Positions 8,270 through 18,535 are shown, counted from the stretch's first letter. The stretch is DNA of 64,000 nt from Rhodomicrobium sp. (GCA_021604665.1 BQJK01000001.1:1256364-1320363), one strand, 5' to 3'. Notes: generated from the letters alone by a model not told the origin. Numbers and translations: made by a program.

Positions 8270-9520
8270 ATGCAAAATTACAAGTCAGACTTCCTCAACA
8301 TCCTCGAAAGCCGCGGATATATTCACCAATGCTCTGACGCCGCCGCGCTGGATAGCAAACTAAAAGATGGTCCCATTACAGCCTATATCGGCTTTGACTG
8401 CACAGCCCCAAGCCTGCATGTTGGCAGCCTCCTGCCCATAATGATGCTCTATTGGCTACAACAAACCGGCTCAAAACCCATTGTCCTTATGGGCGGCGGC
8501 ACCACAAGAATTGGCGATCCTTCCGGCAAAGACAGCGCCCGCCAAATCCTGACCGATGAAATTATAGAAACCAATAAAGCCGGTATCCGCCAGGTCTTCG
8601 CAAAATTCCTCACCTTTGGCGATGGAAAATCAGATGCCATCATGACCGACAATGCCGACTGGCTGATGGATATTAACTACGTCGATTTTCTCCGCCAGGT
8701 TGGTCGTCATTTCTCCATCAATCGCATGCTGACTTTCGACAGCGTCAAACTACGGTTAGAGCGTGAACAACCGCTATCATTCCTCGAATTTAATTACATG
8801 ATCCTGCAAGCCTATGATTTTGCAGAACTGAGCCAAAAGCTGGGCTGCACCCTGCAAATGGGTGGTTCGGACCAATGGGGCAACATCGTCAATGGCATTG
8901 ATCTTGGCCGCCGCCTTTATAATGCAGAGCTATTTGGCCTCACAGCGCCGTTGCTCACAACCTCAAGCGGCGCCAAAATGGGCAAAACCGCTGATGGTGC
9001 CGTCTGGCTCAATGCCGAGCAGCTCACCCCTTATGATTATTGGCAATATTGGCGCAACACGGAAGATGCGGATGTTGGCCGTTTCCTCAAACTCTTCACC
9101 ACTCTACCGCTCGATGAAATTGCCCGGCTGGAAGCTTTAGAAGGCGCAGAGATAAACGAAGCCAAAAAGACCCTCGCCTATGAAGCCACAAAATTACTAC
9201 ACGGCGAAGCCGCGGCAGCAAAGGCCAATGAAACGGCACGCAGCACGTTTGAAGAGGGGGCGATAAGTGAAAACCTACCAAGCTTCCCCGTCTCTAAATC
9301 TGATCTCGAAGCCGGGTTACCAATCATTCAAGCCATAACCCTATCAGGCCTGGCCGCTTCCAATGGTGAAGCCCGCCGCCATATTAAGGGCAATGCTATA
9401 AAATTAAATGATCAGCGCGTCGCTGATGACAGCGTCAAAATCACAGGTGATGATTTTAATAAGGACGGCGTCGCCAAACTCTCATTCGGCAAAAAGCGTC
9501 ATATCCTGCTGACATTGTAA
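8270..9520 (+). CDS. tyrS: Tyrosyl-tRNA synthetase
   Basis: This 416-residue class I aminoacyl-tRNA synthetase charges tRNA-Tyr. The HIGH motif appears as HVGS (in [13 protein letters not shown], about residue 45) and the KMSKS motif as KMGKT (about residue 235). [12 protein letters not shown] and the tyrosine pocket residues in [10 protein letters not shown] are typical. The C-terminal S4-like RNA-binding domain ([22 protein letters not shown]) is complete. Length matches bacterial TyrS. It is an essential housekeeping gene, transcribed divergently from anmK, with a hairpin terminator directly downstream. Confidence 0.97.
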   Translation: MQNYKSDFLNILESRGYIHQCSDAAALDSKLKDGPITAYIGFDCTAPSLHVGSLLPIMMLYWLQQTGSKPIVLMGGGTTRIGDPSGKDSARQILTDEIIETNKAGIRQVFAKFLTFGDGKSDAIMTDNADWLMDINYVDFLRQVGRHFSINRMLTFDSVKLRLEREQPLSFLEFNYMILQAYDFAELSQKLGCTLQMGGSDQWGNIVNGIDLGRRLYNAELFGLTAPLLTTSSGAKMGKTADGAVWLNAEQLTPYDYWQYWRNTEDADVGRFLKLFTTLPLDEIARLEALEGAEINEAKKTLAYEATKLLHGEAAAAKANETARSTFEEGAISENLPSFPVSKSDLEAGLPIIQAITLSGLAASNGEARRHIKGNAIKLNDQRVADDSVKITGDDFNKDGVAKLSFGKKRHILLTL

Positions 9521-9533
9521 AGAAATAGGGGGC

Positions 9534-9556
9534 AAGCCTATTGTTCCAATAGGCTT
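9534..9556. terminator. Hairpin terminator between tyrS and YhdP-like gene
   Basis: AAGCCTATTG (9534-9543) and CAATAGGCTT (9547-9556) form a perfect 10-base stem with a three-base loop. Tails are short, but position between convergent genes supports termination. Confidence 0.65.
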
Positions 9557-12500
9557 TAATTGGCCGAGCGCCGAATGACGGTAGAAGCACTTGTCTCAGG
9601 TGTTTTGCTTTTGCGTTTTTTATTCAGCTGGCTTTTCCGCTGCGGTTTTGATGCGCTAGAATCCCGCTTGATTTTCTCATTGCGCTTACTGTCTGGCCGC
9701 GCCCTGATCTGCTGTTTGCCCTGTTCAAACTCGAAGATTTGACGGAACACACCAGGCGCCACAAGAGACATCGGGTTTACAAGCACCTCAGGCTTATTGA
9801 TATTACCGTAAATACCAAAGGTAATACCAAGCATACCTTCACCGCGGCGACCAACAAGAATATCACCCAGTACCGGCACCGCGCCCACAGCGGCGTTCAA
9901 ACCGTATAGCGGAATATAAGTACCGCCAAGCCGCACCCTTTCTTTTTGAAAATCAATACTGCCCCGCATGGTCGCCCCCAGCAATTCACCAGAGACATAA
10001 CTTTCATGCAGCACAAACTGCTCATGACCGATAGAAAACGGCGCAACCAGTCGCTTAAACGGAATAATATCCTGGCCAGCGACCGTCTTGTTCTTTTTAC
10101 CGCTGGCAATATTAGAGAGCACTTCCTTTACCACCGGGTCAGAGGCAATGGAAAAACGGGTAATCACCAGCTCACCTGTTTTTGAGGCCAACTGCCGTTT
10201 TTTCACATTATAGCGCACGGTCAATTCGCCAGTGCCGCCTAACATATTCGGATAAAAACCAACAAAGCGCAGCGCTTCTCCAGCGTCACTGGTTTCAACT
10301 TGTATGATAGGATCTTGACCGCTGCTACTCACCTGGCGCGCTTTCAACAAGCCGCCATTGCGCAGCCTCCCATCAACTGCAAAGCTGATCATCTTATCAC
10401 CGCGGCGCTTCATATTGATCTGAAAATCGGAAAGTTTAGATTGCTGCCAGCCAATTACAGTATCAAATTTAGAAATAAGATTGAGCCCACCAACAGCCTT
10501 ACCTTTACCGCCATCACCAACTTGGCCAGTGCGCAAAAGAGATTTCAAAACACCCCGCCCATCATAGGTAGCGCCAGTGGCCATCACATTCCAAATTCCA
10601 TCACCACCGCGCTCACCCTTAAGCGTAATGTTGGAGACAATCTGGTATGAGATTTTAGGAAAATAGAATGAACGAACCGCAGACTGATCATCAAGGACAA
10701 TGCGCCCTTTCGCTGTCAGGTCCTGGCCTTTAATTTCAAAATCCTCCAGCACCACGTCATCATCACCAGGCACAATTTTAAAATCCAAACTGGCAGAAAC
10801 GCCGGCCTCTTTACGCCACCCCAAAGCAGAGGATTTTAAAACAGCTTTTGTCAGATCCGCCGAGACAGACATATAAAACTTATCATTCTGGCTTTCCCTA
10901 AGCACCACTTCCATCGGCATAGGCCCCTGCACCAGATGGTTCACATCAAGCCCAAGCTGGTTGCGGTCAGCCTCATCATAAACACCACGAATAAGCAGCG
11001 GTGGTGGCACATATCCGGCCTTTGTCACTATCTGGCGGCGCCACTCAAGATCAGCAGAGACCCCATTAATAAGTGACGTGCCTTTCGCCTCAATATAATT
11101 AGGCCCCAGCAGAAAATTAATCGCACCATCATTAAAGTTGAATTTGCCTACATCCGCCTTGCCATTCAAAAGCACCAGCTTGCCTTCTACACGCACATCC
11201 TCTTGATTAACCTCATCGCTTAACGGCGTAGAGATCGTCAGGTCACCACTCACCTTACCTTCAATATTTTCAGCTGTTTCACTCATCATCGAGTGATGGT
11301 CAAAGGGGTCACGCTTCAAAAGCGCCAACAAACTAGCAGCGTCGCTCTCAAGTTTTAACGAAATAACCCCATCAGGGATTTTCGGCTCGTAATCCGCAAT
11401 AGAGAGAATGCCATCTTTAAAGGTAACTTTTTTGCCCTTACCAAGATTCGCCCCGCCTTCATCCATCGTAGTTGTAAGCTGGCTACCACTAATACGAACA
11501 ACAGCCGCCTTCCCTTCAACCAGAAGCGGATTATCAAAAACAGTAAAGGCCGGGTCAGCAATCTCTAAAACAATAGCCGGTAGCTTAAGCGACTTATCAT
11601 CCGCTTTCCGCGCCGGCTGGTTTTCAGAAAAGCTAAAGCTTTCAAGGGCAAATTCTCCATTTCTAATCACACCGCGGCGGGCTTCATCAAAAACCCAGTC
11701 CCGGCTGTCTTGCCGGTACCCCTCCGGCCAAATCGCCTTAACAAGATCAAGCGGTACATTAGAAACCCGCCCCCGCAAAATAGCTGGATAGCCACTAGAG
11801 CCATCATGCGCCATAATCAAGTTGCTATCACCGATCTGCGCGCGCAATTCATCGATTGAAATCGGCGCATCAACTTTAAACAGCTGACCGGAAAAATTAA
11901 ATTCACGAATAGGATATCGCATGCCAGCGACCTGGGAGGTCAAGGACCCCTCGGTAGAATAAAGCTGGAAGCGCCAATCCTTAGGCCCCGCGCCTGTCGC
12001 ATCTCGCCAGATATCACCTTTAAGAGAAATATGCCCATTCGGGTAAAATAGATCACCCCGCTCCATTACAATATGCTTCGCGTCACCCTTCATCGTGAAG
12101 TCAAACGCACCGCGTGTAATTTCAAAGCTCGGCCCCTCTTTGCTCAGGAGCCCAATATGCCCCTCAGATAATGAGACTTTGACCTTGCCAGATAACAGCC
12201 CCTCAACAAGATGGATCCGGGCTTCCATATCACCAGAAACCCCAACATGAACTGGCTTAAGAGCTTGCAAAACAGGCACAAGTGATGACAACTCAGAAGG
12301 AACGATATTCTCAAGCTGGGTTTTTACGTCGACAAATTTCTCACCTTCACGGTGGCGAATAGAGACCCACATTCCAGCGCCTGGTGATTGCTCATGCTGA
12401 ATAATACCGCGCCCAATCAATTGCTTTTCACCAGAAGGGTCATACTGAATAGCAAATGATGGAATATACCAGATATCACCTTTATCTTTTTGGCTGGCAT

Positions 12501-13506
12501 GCAGCACAACACGCGCTTTTAGCACACCGATATCGGCAAGATTAATAGACTTTTGCAGCCGGCTATGCACTTTCGCTAGTGCCCCTTCAACCGCATCACC
12601 AAGCTGCGAAACGGGCCTTGAACCGGCATCACCTAATTCAGCAATGGTCGCATCAGCCAAACCGCTATCAGCTAGCGCCCCTTCACTGCGCCGCTCCAGC
12701 ATGCCGCTTGGGTCACCCCATAAACTCCATTCCCCATTCTGATCACGTACCAGATGAATCTCAGGCCCAATCAGGCTCAAGCTATCAGGCTCAACACTAC
12801 CAACTAGAAGAGGGAAAAATTTAAGACCAATCGCCGTCTCAGGGCTCGCCGCAATCGGCTCCTGCTGTTGACTACGTATGGTCATATTCGTCAAACGCAG
12901 GAATAGCCCACCCAACTCACGGTCCCGCTGCAAAAGCACATTATCGATGCGCACATCAGCGCCGCCAAAACTATCAGCGAGGGCGGCTTCAATCTGCGGC
13001 TTAAGGAAAGAAACGGAAAGCGCCCGCCACCCCATAGAATAATAAAACACAGAGAGAGCAACAGCCAATATCAAGGCGGCCCCAGCACCATAATTAATAA
13101 ACCGACCACGCCCCTCGCGGCGCTTGAAAAAGAGACCAACAAACCGCTCAAACGCCACCACGCCATAATGGCCGATATAAGAAACACCGTGATAGCAACC
13201 ATCAGCTATACCGTGTCGCTCTGATCTGGATCTGCCTAAGTCTGAACTGCGCCCGGCGGCAAAATTCCGCTCACCAGTAAGCTGAGAGGCACGAACGTCA
13301 TCATGATTAGAAGAGTGAGTAATATCGTAGCCACTCTCATGTGGCCTAGTCTCATACGGCCCACTCTCATGCGGCGCAGTATTTTGCCCAGCACTCAGCT
13401 GCGGCTGGCCATTAGGCCCCCGGCTTTCCTCATGCGATTTATTTGCAGCATGAGGGCTATGAGGGCGCACCCATTGCGGTTTATTTGGTTTATTATCGTC
13501 GTTCAT
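9556..13506 (-). CDS. Large AsmA/YhdP-like envelope protein (DUF3971 type)
   Basis: The 1316-residue protein has a disordered, glycine/histidine-rich N-terminal tail of about 125 residues, then one membrane helix (about residues 139-160; FINYGAGAALILAVALSVFYYSMGW). A very long periplasmic beta-rich region follows, with repeated AsmA-like blocks such as RLTNMTIRSQQQEPIAASPETAIGLKFFPLLVGSVEPDSLSLIGPEIHL and GDLTISTPLSDEV. The C-terminal IPLYGLNAAVGAVPVLGDILVGRRGEGMLGITFGIYGNINKPEVLVNP motif is strongly diagnostic of YhdP/AsmA-like proteins. These bridge inner and outer membranes and are implicated in phospholipid transport. The C-terminus ends in a basic tail. It stands alone. The N-terminal tail before the helix, with repeated PHESG-like units, is unusually long. 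Confidence 0.88.
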   Translation of the reverse strand: MNDDNKPNKPQWVRPHSPHAANKSHEESRGPNGQPQLSAGQNTAPHESGPYETRPHESGYDITHSSNHDDVRASQLTGERNFAAGRSSDLGRSRSERHGIADGCYHGVSYIGHYGVVAFERFVGLFFKRREGRGRFINYGAGAALILAVALSVFYYSMGWRALSVSFLKPQIEAALADSFGGADVRIDNVLLQRDRELGGLFLRLTNMTIRSQQQEPIAASPETAIGLKFFPLLVGSVEPDSLSLIGPEIHLVRDQNGEWSLWGDPSGMLERRSEGALADSGLADATIAELGDAGSRPVSQLGDAVEGALAKVHSRLQKSINLADIGVLKARVVLHASQKDKGDIWYIPSFAIQYDPSGEKQLIGRGIIQHEQSPGAGMWVSIRHREGEKFVDVKTQLENIVPSELSSLVPVLQALKPVHVGVSGDMEARIHLVEGLLSGKVKVSLSEGHIGLLSKEGPSFEITRGAFDFTMKGDAKHIVMERGDLFYPNGHISLKGDIWRDATGAGPKDWRFQLYSTEGSLTSQVAGMRYPIREFNFSGQLFKVDAPISIDELRAQIGDSNLIMAHDGSSGYPAILRGRVSNVPLDLVKAIWPEGYRQDSRDWVFDEARRGVIRNGEFALESFSFSENQPARKADDKSLKLPAIVLEIADPAFTVFDNPLLVEGKAAVVRISGSQLTTTMDEGGANLGKGKKVTFKDGILSIADYEPKIPDGVISLKLESDAASLLALLKRDPFDHHSMMSETAENIEGKVSGDLTISTPLSDEVNQEDVRVEGKLVLLNGKADVGKFNFNDGAINFLLGPNYIEAKGTSLINGVSADLEWRRQIVTKAGYVPPPLLIRGVYDEADRNQLGLDVNHLVQGPMPMEVVLRESQNDKFYMSVSADLTKAVLKSSALGWRKEAGVSASLDFKIVPGDDDVVLEDFEIKGQDLTAKGRIVLDDQSAVRSFYFPKISYQIVSNITLKGERGGDGIWNVMATGATYDGRGVLKSLLRTGQVGDGGKGKAVGGLNLISKFDTVIGWQQSKLSDFQINMKRRGDKMISFAVDGRLRNGGLLKARQVSSSGQDPIIQVETSDAGEALRFVGFYPNMLGGTGELTVRYNVKKRQLASKTGELVITRFSIASDPVVKEVLSNIASGKKNKTVAGQDIIPFKRLVAPFSIGHEQFVLHESYVSGELLGATMRGSIDFQKERVRLGGTYIPLYGLNAAVGAVPVLGDILVGRRGEGMLGITFGIYGNINKPEVLVNPMSLVAPGVFRQIFEFEQGKQQIRARPDSKRNEKIKRDSSASKPQRKSQLNKKRKSKTPETSASTVIRRSAN

Positions 13507-13995
13507 ACTGGCTTAGTTATGAGTTTCAATCCCCGCTTATGCACGGGCTGTAAGAAAGTAATTATTCAGCTACACAAGCACCTGTTAACATTTAATCACG
13601 CTGCGACAACAAAAGAATTTTTATATCTGAAAAGTCAGTCTTAACTTTAAAGACCGAGCCACTTGAATTTAAGAGGCTGTTGACTGTGATAACCAAAACC
13701 ACCGCCTCCCCTAAACCACTTAACGTAACAGAGCCATCATTGAGTTAAGCAAGGCACCTTTGCATTTCTGAGATACCATCACGCAAGAATGGAACAATCA
13801 CATAACATAATTTGAGACGATTTAAACTGACAGCTCTCACCATTTACACGCAGTACCCGAAGCGGTATCAACAAATCTAGTCCAAAGCATGACTTAAAAT
13901 GGTTGAGACAACCAAAACAATCGCCACAACCAGGCATGAGACTAGAGCCTTGGCACAATAAGACGGCATATAAAATTAAAGGAAAGCAACACCCT
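13507..13995. other. Intergenic region between divergent YhdP-like and bcp genes
   Basis: About 490 AT-rich bases. Both flanking promoters should lie here. The in-frame extension of bcp to 13903 lacks a ribosome-binding site and homologous residues, so I treat it as non-coding. Nothing else is recognised. Confidence 0.45.
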
Positions 13996-14463
13996 ATGCT
14001 TCAGGTAAATGATAAAGCACCCACCTTCACCCTCCCCAGAGATGGCGGCGGCGATGTCTCACTGGAAGAGTTTAAGGGCCAATGGGTCATTCTTTATTTC
14101 TACCCGAAAGATAGCACCTCAGGCTGCACTAAACAGGCAATCGACTTAACCGAACATGAAGCTGAGTTCAAAAAGCGTGATGCTGTCATCATAGGCATCT
14201 CCCCTGATAGCGCCGCCTCCCACGATAAATTCATCGCCAAATATGATCTGAATATTATTCTTGCAGCAGATGAAGACCGCCAGGCGATAGAATCATATGA
14301 GGTCTGGAAAGAGAAAAAAATGTACGGGCGAAGCTATATGGGCATCGAGCGGTCAACATTTCTTGTGGATAGGGACGGCACCATTAAGGCCATATGGCGC
14401 AAGGTAAAAGTACCAGGCCATGCAAAAATGCTATTGGATAAATTGGATGAAGAAAATTCCTAA
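13996..14463 (+). CDS. bcp: Peroxiredoxin, Bcp/PrxQ type, single cysteine
   Basis: The 155-residue cytoplasmic thiol peroxidase has the thioredoxin-fold AhpC/TSA signature: WVILYFYPKDSTSGCTKQAIDLTEH with the peroxidatic cysteine at residue 44. In typical Bcp a resolving cysteine lies five residues later; here that position is isoleucine and no other cysteine exists in the protein. It should therefore work as a 1-Cys enzyme needing an external thiol. The start at 13996 has GGAAAG upstream and matches the usual N-terminus (LQVNDKAPTFTLP). It reduces hydrogen peroxide and organic hydroperoxides. It stands alone. Confidence 0.9.
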   Translation: MLQVNDKAPTFTLPRDGGGDVSLEEFKGQWVILYFYPKDSTSGCTKQAIDLTEHEAEFKKRDAVIIGISPDSAASHDKFIAKYDLNIILAADEDRQAIESYEVWKEKKMYGRSYMGIERSTFLVDRDGTIKAIWRKVKVPGHAKMLLDKLDEENS

Positions 14464-15240
14464 AACCGACTGAGAGAACATAGCAGCCAAGTCTCAGCCT
14501 TGCGATAGCCCGTTTCAATCATATTTAGCCTGTAATAAATATCTGGCCTGTGGACAAACCATACCCACATAACATCGCCTAAAGTGCCAAAACGACCTAA
14601 ATTAAAACCTTAATTACGGCCCAGCGCTGTTGTTGACGCTGTTGCAACTAAAGGGCATAAATTCATCAATTGAGTTGACGACATCAAACGCATCAAAATT
14701 CAGTCTTTTGCTAATTGTCATAACTTAGACAATAACGAATGACACAAAACATAGCGCTTGGTTGAGTTAAGTCTTTGGGACTGATGGAAACATCACGCTG
14801 ATACCGGCGAACCAAAAACGGCGTCACAAAATTTAAGTGGGGCAGCATCAAATCACTAGATGCACAAATATGAGCAACTGAAAAAATACGGCCCACCTAC
14901 TAAATAAGGGTAACCAGCTCATAATTGACCGTTTTAAGAGGGGAAAACCTTGATCAGACTGTGATTGTAGCTAGATTAATGTGGATTTTTTGGCGATGCC
15001 GTTACATATTGTTAGTTCCATCACACGCCCAATAACTTGCGTAATTAATTGCTAGCTAAAAAAGCATAGACGCATGCAAAATGTCATCGAGTGGTTTGCC
15101 ACACCGAAGATTTACTCGTAAGGTGGTGGTTGAACAGTTCAGGACAAACCGTTCACGGCAAAGATGTTGAACATGAACAGAATGACATTGAGTATGACAA
15201 CTAAAGGGCTAGAACATGAGCGTTTGGAGGTCATAAACCA
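14464..15240. other. Long intergenic region, no gene recognised
   Basis: About 780 AT-rich bases. Only short frames without domains or ribosome-binding sites are present, including a 61-codon minus-strand frame. The last 150 bases should hold the bactofilin promoter; GGAGG lies 11 bases before that ATG. I see no repeat or RNA structure I can name. Confidence 0.45.
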
Positions 15241-15759
15241 ATGTTCACAAAACGACCGGAGAATGATGGGATGAATGTGCCTGCCCCTAAACCCGCAATG
15301 GGTCAACAACCAGCTCTGCCACCGGCAGGAGCCATGCCACAGAATCCTCTGGGCAATAAAAATATGCTCAAGGGATCAAACAAAATGGTCCCGTCGATCA
15401 TTGGCGCTGATCTAACAATCACTGGCAACGTGATCTCTAAAGGCGAAGTTCAGGTAGATGGCATCATCCAGGGTGACCTGCATTGTGCCTCCCTTATCAT
15501 CGGCGAAAAAGCTGAGATCAACGGCGTTGTCGTTGCTGAGGATGTTGTGGTTCGCGGCCAGGTAACTGGCTCAATCCATGGTGTTCGCGTAACGCTGCAA
15601 GCCAGCTCACAAGTTAATGGTGATATTACACATCAGTCATTGGCCATCGAGCAAGGCGCCTTCTTTGAAGGTAAATCACGCCGCGCAGATGATCCAATCG
15701 GCTCAGCTCCAAAGCTTGAAGTACCAGGCGAGCGCCATTATAACGGCGCCACTGAATAA
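15241..15759 (+). CDS. Bactofilin (polymer-forming cytoskeletal protein)
   Basis: The 172-residue protein has a central right-handed beta-helix of short repeats (SIIGADLTITGNVISKGEVQVDGIIQGDLHCASLIIGEKAEINGVVVAEDVVVRGQVTGSIHGVRVTLQASSQVNGDITHQSLAIEQGAFFEGKSRR, residues about 48-145). Proline-rich disordered tails flank it, the hallmark of bactofilins. These polymerise without nucleotide and scaffold cell-wall enzymes, stalks or polarity factors in Alphaproteobacteria. The common partner, an M23 peptidase, is not adjacent. A GGAGG ribosome-binding site precedes the ATG. A strong terminator follows. Confidence 0.92.
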   Translation: MFTKRPENDGMNVPAPKPAMGQQPALPPAGAMPQNPLGNKNMLKGSNKMVPSIIGADLTITGNVISKGEVQVDGIIQGDLHCASLIIGEKAEINGVVVAEDVVVRGQVTGSIHGVRVTLQASSQVNGDITHQSLAIEQGAFFEGKSRRADDPIGSAPKLEVPGERHYNGATE

Positions 15760-15865
15760 TTTGCGCTTTTAGCAAAAAACAGTCTGAGCTTCTAGCTAAG
15801 CCAGACTTTTAAGCTAAGCTTGAATTAACAAGACAAAAGAATTTCATTCCATGTCTGGGATGCAA

Positions 15866-15898
15866 AAACCCCGGTCAGTGTTTAACTGACCGGGGTTT
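15866..15898. terminator. Strong bidirectional terminator after bactofilin gene
   Basis: A perfect 14-base stem, AAACCCCGGTCAGT (15866-15879) with ACTGACCGGGGTTT (15885-15898), has a five-base loop. T-rich tails on the plus strand and A-rich sequence before the stem allow use by the convergent HupE genes too. Confidence 0.85.
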
Positions 15899-15943
15899 CT
15901 TTTATCTGGTCTTCAGCTCAAAATAGCGATTATCACCAGTGCA

Positions 15944-16558
15944 TTAGGCAAAAAACAGCGCCAGCATCAAAATCGAAATAGCGGCAATCCAGGCCGCGAT
16001 GATCCGCAATCCAATATCAAGCGCAGCGGCCTGTATCTTTTCACGCAATATTCCAATAACAGTCACTAGATAAGCAAGAAAAAATACAGCGCCAATAACA
16101 CTGCCAGACAATGTAAACAACATAGCCCGAAGCGGCCCAGGGTCAGGAAGAGATACAATCCCTATCATTACCCCCATAAGCCCCGGTAGTAGCAAAAATC
16201 CGGTAGGAAAATAAGCCGGCAGCAGCGCAGCTACACCAGCAATTAAGCACCCCAAGCCCAGCAAAATAAGCTCACTATACGTTGGCTCCCAGTCTAAAAA
16301 AGCAACCCCAACACCAATCAAAATCCCAAGCGAAAATAACTTTAATGCCGCGGAAAATTTGGCGGGGAAATTAAGCCCAAGCATAAGACTGAGAGCAAGC
16401 AGGCTTAAAAACTGCACCGGATTAATCAACGGATGAATAAATCCGGTATAGAAGCCTTCAAACCCTTCAATCGGGCTATGCGCAAAAGCAAGACTTGGCC
16501 AAACGACAGTTAACAATAAACTGGCTGCAAGGGCCCGAGCAGCCTTAAACAAAGCCAA
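15944..16558 (-). CDS. HupE/UreJ-like membrane protein, degenerate paralog
   Basis: This is the second of two overlapping HupE/UreJ-family genes. I propose the TTG at 16558, which gives 204 residues with a signal peptide (ALFKAARALAASLLLTVVWPSLAFA) and a 14-base overlap with the upstream gene; longer starts create an implausible N-terminus. About six further membrane helices follow. Where the family has HPxxGxDHxxxM, this protein has GFIHPLINPVQFLSLLALS: the Asp-His pair is lost. HupE/UreJ proteins move nickel or cobalt for hydrogenase or urease, neither of which is in the window. Loss of DH suggests a changed substrate or a subunit role beside its neighbour. Confidence 0.7.
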   Translation of the reverse strand: MALFKAARALAASLLLTVVWPSLAFAHSPIEGFEGFYTGFIHPLINPVQFLSLLALSLMLGLNFPAKFSAALKLFSLGILIGVGVAFLDWEPTYSELILLGLGCLIAGVAALLPAYFPTGFLLLPGLMGVMIGIVSLPDPGPLRAMLFTLSGSVIGAVFFLAYLVTVIGILREKIQAAALDIGLRIIAAWIAAISILMLALFFA

Positions 16559-17159
16559 ACAAGAAGGCAAAACCAACCAGGGCAATCGCCCCGCCCCCCG
16601 CACGTACCAGATGACTCCCAAGTGGCCACCTCACTAACAGACCAAAAGCAATGCCCAACAGGTGCAACAATCCGGTCGCAAAAACAAAACCGATACCATA
16701 AGTGAAAGGATTGGCCGCAGTAGGTAGTTCAGTGCCATGGGCATAACCATGAAAAATTGCAAACACACCAACAATAATAGCCGCTAGCCAAAGCGGACTG
16801 CGTATAGCCAATAAAATGAGCAAGCCAAGCACAACAGCAGACCCGGCAATGCCCGCTTCAACAGCCGGAACAGGAACGCCTAAAATCCCCAGTGCCGCCC
16901 CCAAAGCCATAATCATCGGGAACACAATGGGTAAAATCCATATTGCTGGCACACCAAGAAACGCGCCCCATAAACCAACAGCAACCATAGCCACAACATG
17001 GTCCCACCCCAAAATGGGATGTGTAAAGCCACTAATGAAGCCCCCGGTGATACCGCCCTCCGAATGGGCAAAGGCCATATCAACGCCCAGCCCGAGAGAT
17101 AAACCCAGACAGACAACCAAAACCAAAATGTAAGCTGCTAACCGGCTAATAAAATGCAT
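16545..17159 (-). CDS. HupE/UreJ-family metal permease
   Basis: The 204-residue protein has a signal peptide (residues 1-30, ending FA) followed by about six hydrophobic helices. It contains the intact family motif GFTHPILGWDHVVAMVAVGLWGAF near residue 42 and a second conserved block HGYAHGTELP (about 135-145), both contributing probable metal-ligand histidines. Family members act as secondary Ni2+/Co2+ transporters in the inner membrane. No hydrogenase, urease or cobalamin genes are in the window, so the metal is unknown. The following paralog overlaps its 3' end by about 14 bases, suggesting translational coupling and a two-protein unit. Confidence 0.85.
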   Translation of the reverse strand: MHFISRLAAYILVLVVCLGLSLGLGVDMAFAHSEGGITGGFISGFTHPILGWDHVVAMVAVGLWGAFLGVPAIWILPIVFPMIMALGAALGILGVPVPAVEAGIAGSAVVLGLLILLAIRSPLWLAAIIVGVFAIFHGYAHGTELPTAANPFTYGIGFVFATGLLHLLGIAFGLLVRWPLGSHLVRAGGGAIALVGFAFLFGFV

Positions 17160-17332
17160 AAGGCAATATCTCCGTTCTTATCCACGCCAAAATAATACCA
17201 GGCAAACCTATCACGGATAGTGACGAGTTAAATCAGCACGAATGCACGACAAAATAAAGAATACTGCTTTAATTTGAAAATTAAATGAGAAATCAGACAG
17301 CTATATCAGAATAACCATAAGGAAGCGGGCGC

Positions 17333-18220
17333 TTAGCGGCGCCCCAATCGGCCTTTTACGATAATCTCATCATCTGTCAGCTCAACAGAGCTCACAGTTG
17401 CAAGATTGCCCAGCACTTTTTCCTTGATATTACTGGCAATATGATCACGCATACGTCGCGAGTTCACAAATGTCTTCAGCTTATTTGCTATTTGCTTTTT
17501 CAGCGTCGCTGTCCGTTGCGGAATACGAACAAACTCAGTGCAGAAAAACCCAAGAAACCAGCTATTGCAATATTCTATCTCAACATCACCGACAATTTTG
17601 GCGCTGGAAATATAAAAGGAAAGGCTGCCCTTATGAGCAATCGGGCGCAGCCGCGCCACCACCTGCGCCTGAGTAAAATTCACAGCCGGCAAATAGGTTG
17701 TGCATTCCTTATAGCTAGAGCGCCCGGCCTTAGTAACACAGCGCCCCTCAAGCTCGGCCCCTTCCAACTCAAAATCAAGGGAGAGATAAAAGCTTTTATC
17801 CTGCGCTGTAATATTCACAACAGAAGAGCGAATATCAGAAACATAATAGGAGTGCTGGCGTCCAAACACCTTGTACACGTTATAAGGCTCAACACTAAAA
17901 GAAGAGATCGACTGGCCCTTAAACCGCACATATGACGAATTTCTGCGGTTATGGTTGCGCCCATTAAACCGGCCAAGATTATTCAACCGGATCTCCAGCC
18001 CCTCAAGCGCCCCCTGCACCAAGCCGTTAACTTCATCATAGGTGAAGGTAACGCTAGCAGCCCGGCTCTGGCTTGTTGGCAGCAATAAAAGAAGAGAGAA
18101 GCAAAACCCCAGCAGTAAGATATGTGCTGCTGAGCAAGTTTTTTTGAAACTTAAAAAGGCTTTACTTTGAAAACTTGAATCAGATTTCTCTAAATTCAGA
18201 CACTTAGACCTATAAAACAT
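17333..18220 (-). CDS. Secreted protein of unknown function
   Basis: I do not recognise a family. The 295-residue product (ATG at 18220; an earlier TTG would add 12 residues) has a hydrophobic segment at about residues 30-55 that looks like a late signal peptide ending SQSRAA. The mature part is mixed alpha/beta with ten or so tyrosines and paired cysteines (RCVTKAGRSSYKECTTYLP and YCNSWFLGFFCTEF) suitable for disulfides, which fits a periplasmic location. The C-terminal 60 residues are basic and helical (LKKQIANKLKTFVNSRRMRDHIASNIKEKVLGNL), ending in a strand-like SSVELTDDEIIVKGRLGRR. It may be an envelope or lipid-binding protein, but this is only a guess. Confidence 0.6.
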   Translation of the reverse strand: MFYRSKCLNLEKSDSSFQSKAFLSFKKTCSAAHILLLGFCFSLLLLLPTSQSRAASVTFTYDEVNGLVQGALEGLEIRLNNLGRFNGRNHNRRNSSYVRFKGQSISSFSVEPYNVYKVFGRQHSYYVSDIRSSVVNITAQDKSFYLSLDFELEGAELEGRCVTKAGRSSYKECTTYLPAVNFTQAQVVARLRPIAHKGSLSFYISSAKIVGDVEIEYCNSWFLGFFCTEFVRIPQRTATLKKQIANKLKTFVNSRRMRDHIASNIKEKVLGNLATVSSVELTDDEIIVKGRLGRR

Positions 18221-18535
18221 GACGCCCCACTTAAAGCTCACCAGCACACCCCCCAATTATAAGCAGGGCTAAAAGGCCAGGTAGCTACAAATACTATAAT
18301 ATCACTTCGATATTTCGCGGGGCCCCCAAAACTGAAACAACAGGTTCAGCCATTAAACGCCATACACAGCGCCCCAAAAGTTAACCAATATTAACCTATT
18401 AACCAAGAAGCGCAAAGCAAGAGCAAGCCTAAATGAAAAAACTCCTGGCAACTGTGACCAATATCCAACCATCAAAAACGTTAAAAGAGCAGGTAATGAG
18501 CAGGTAAACAAAGCCTTTTGCTCACCTCACCAGCC

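Noticed and set aside
14711..14896. 61-codon frame in the gap before the bactofilin gene
   Set aside because: No ribosome-binding site, no domain and base composition like the surrounding non-coding DNA.
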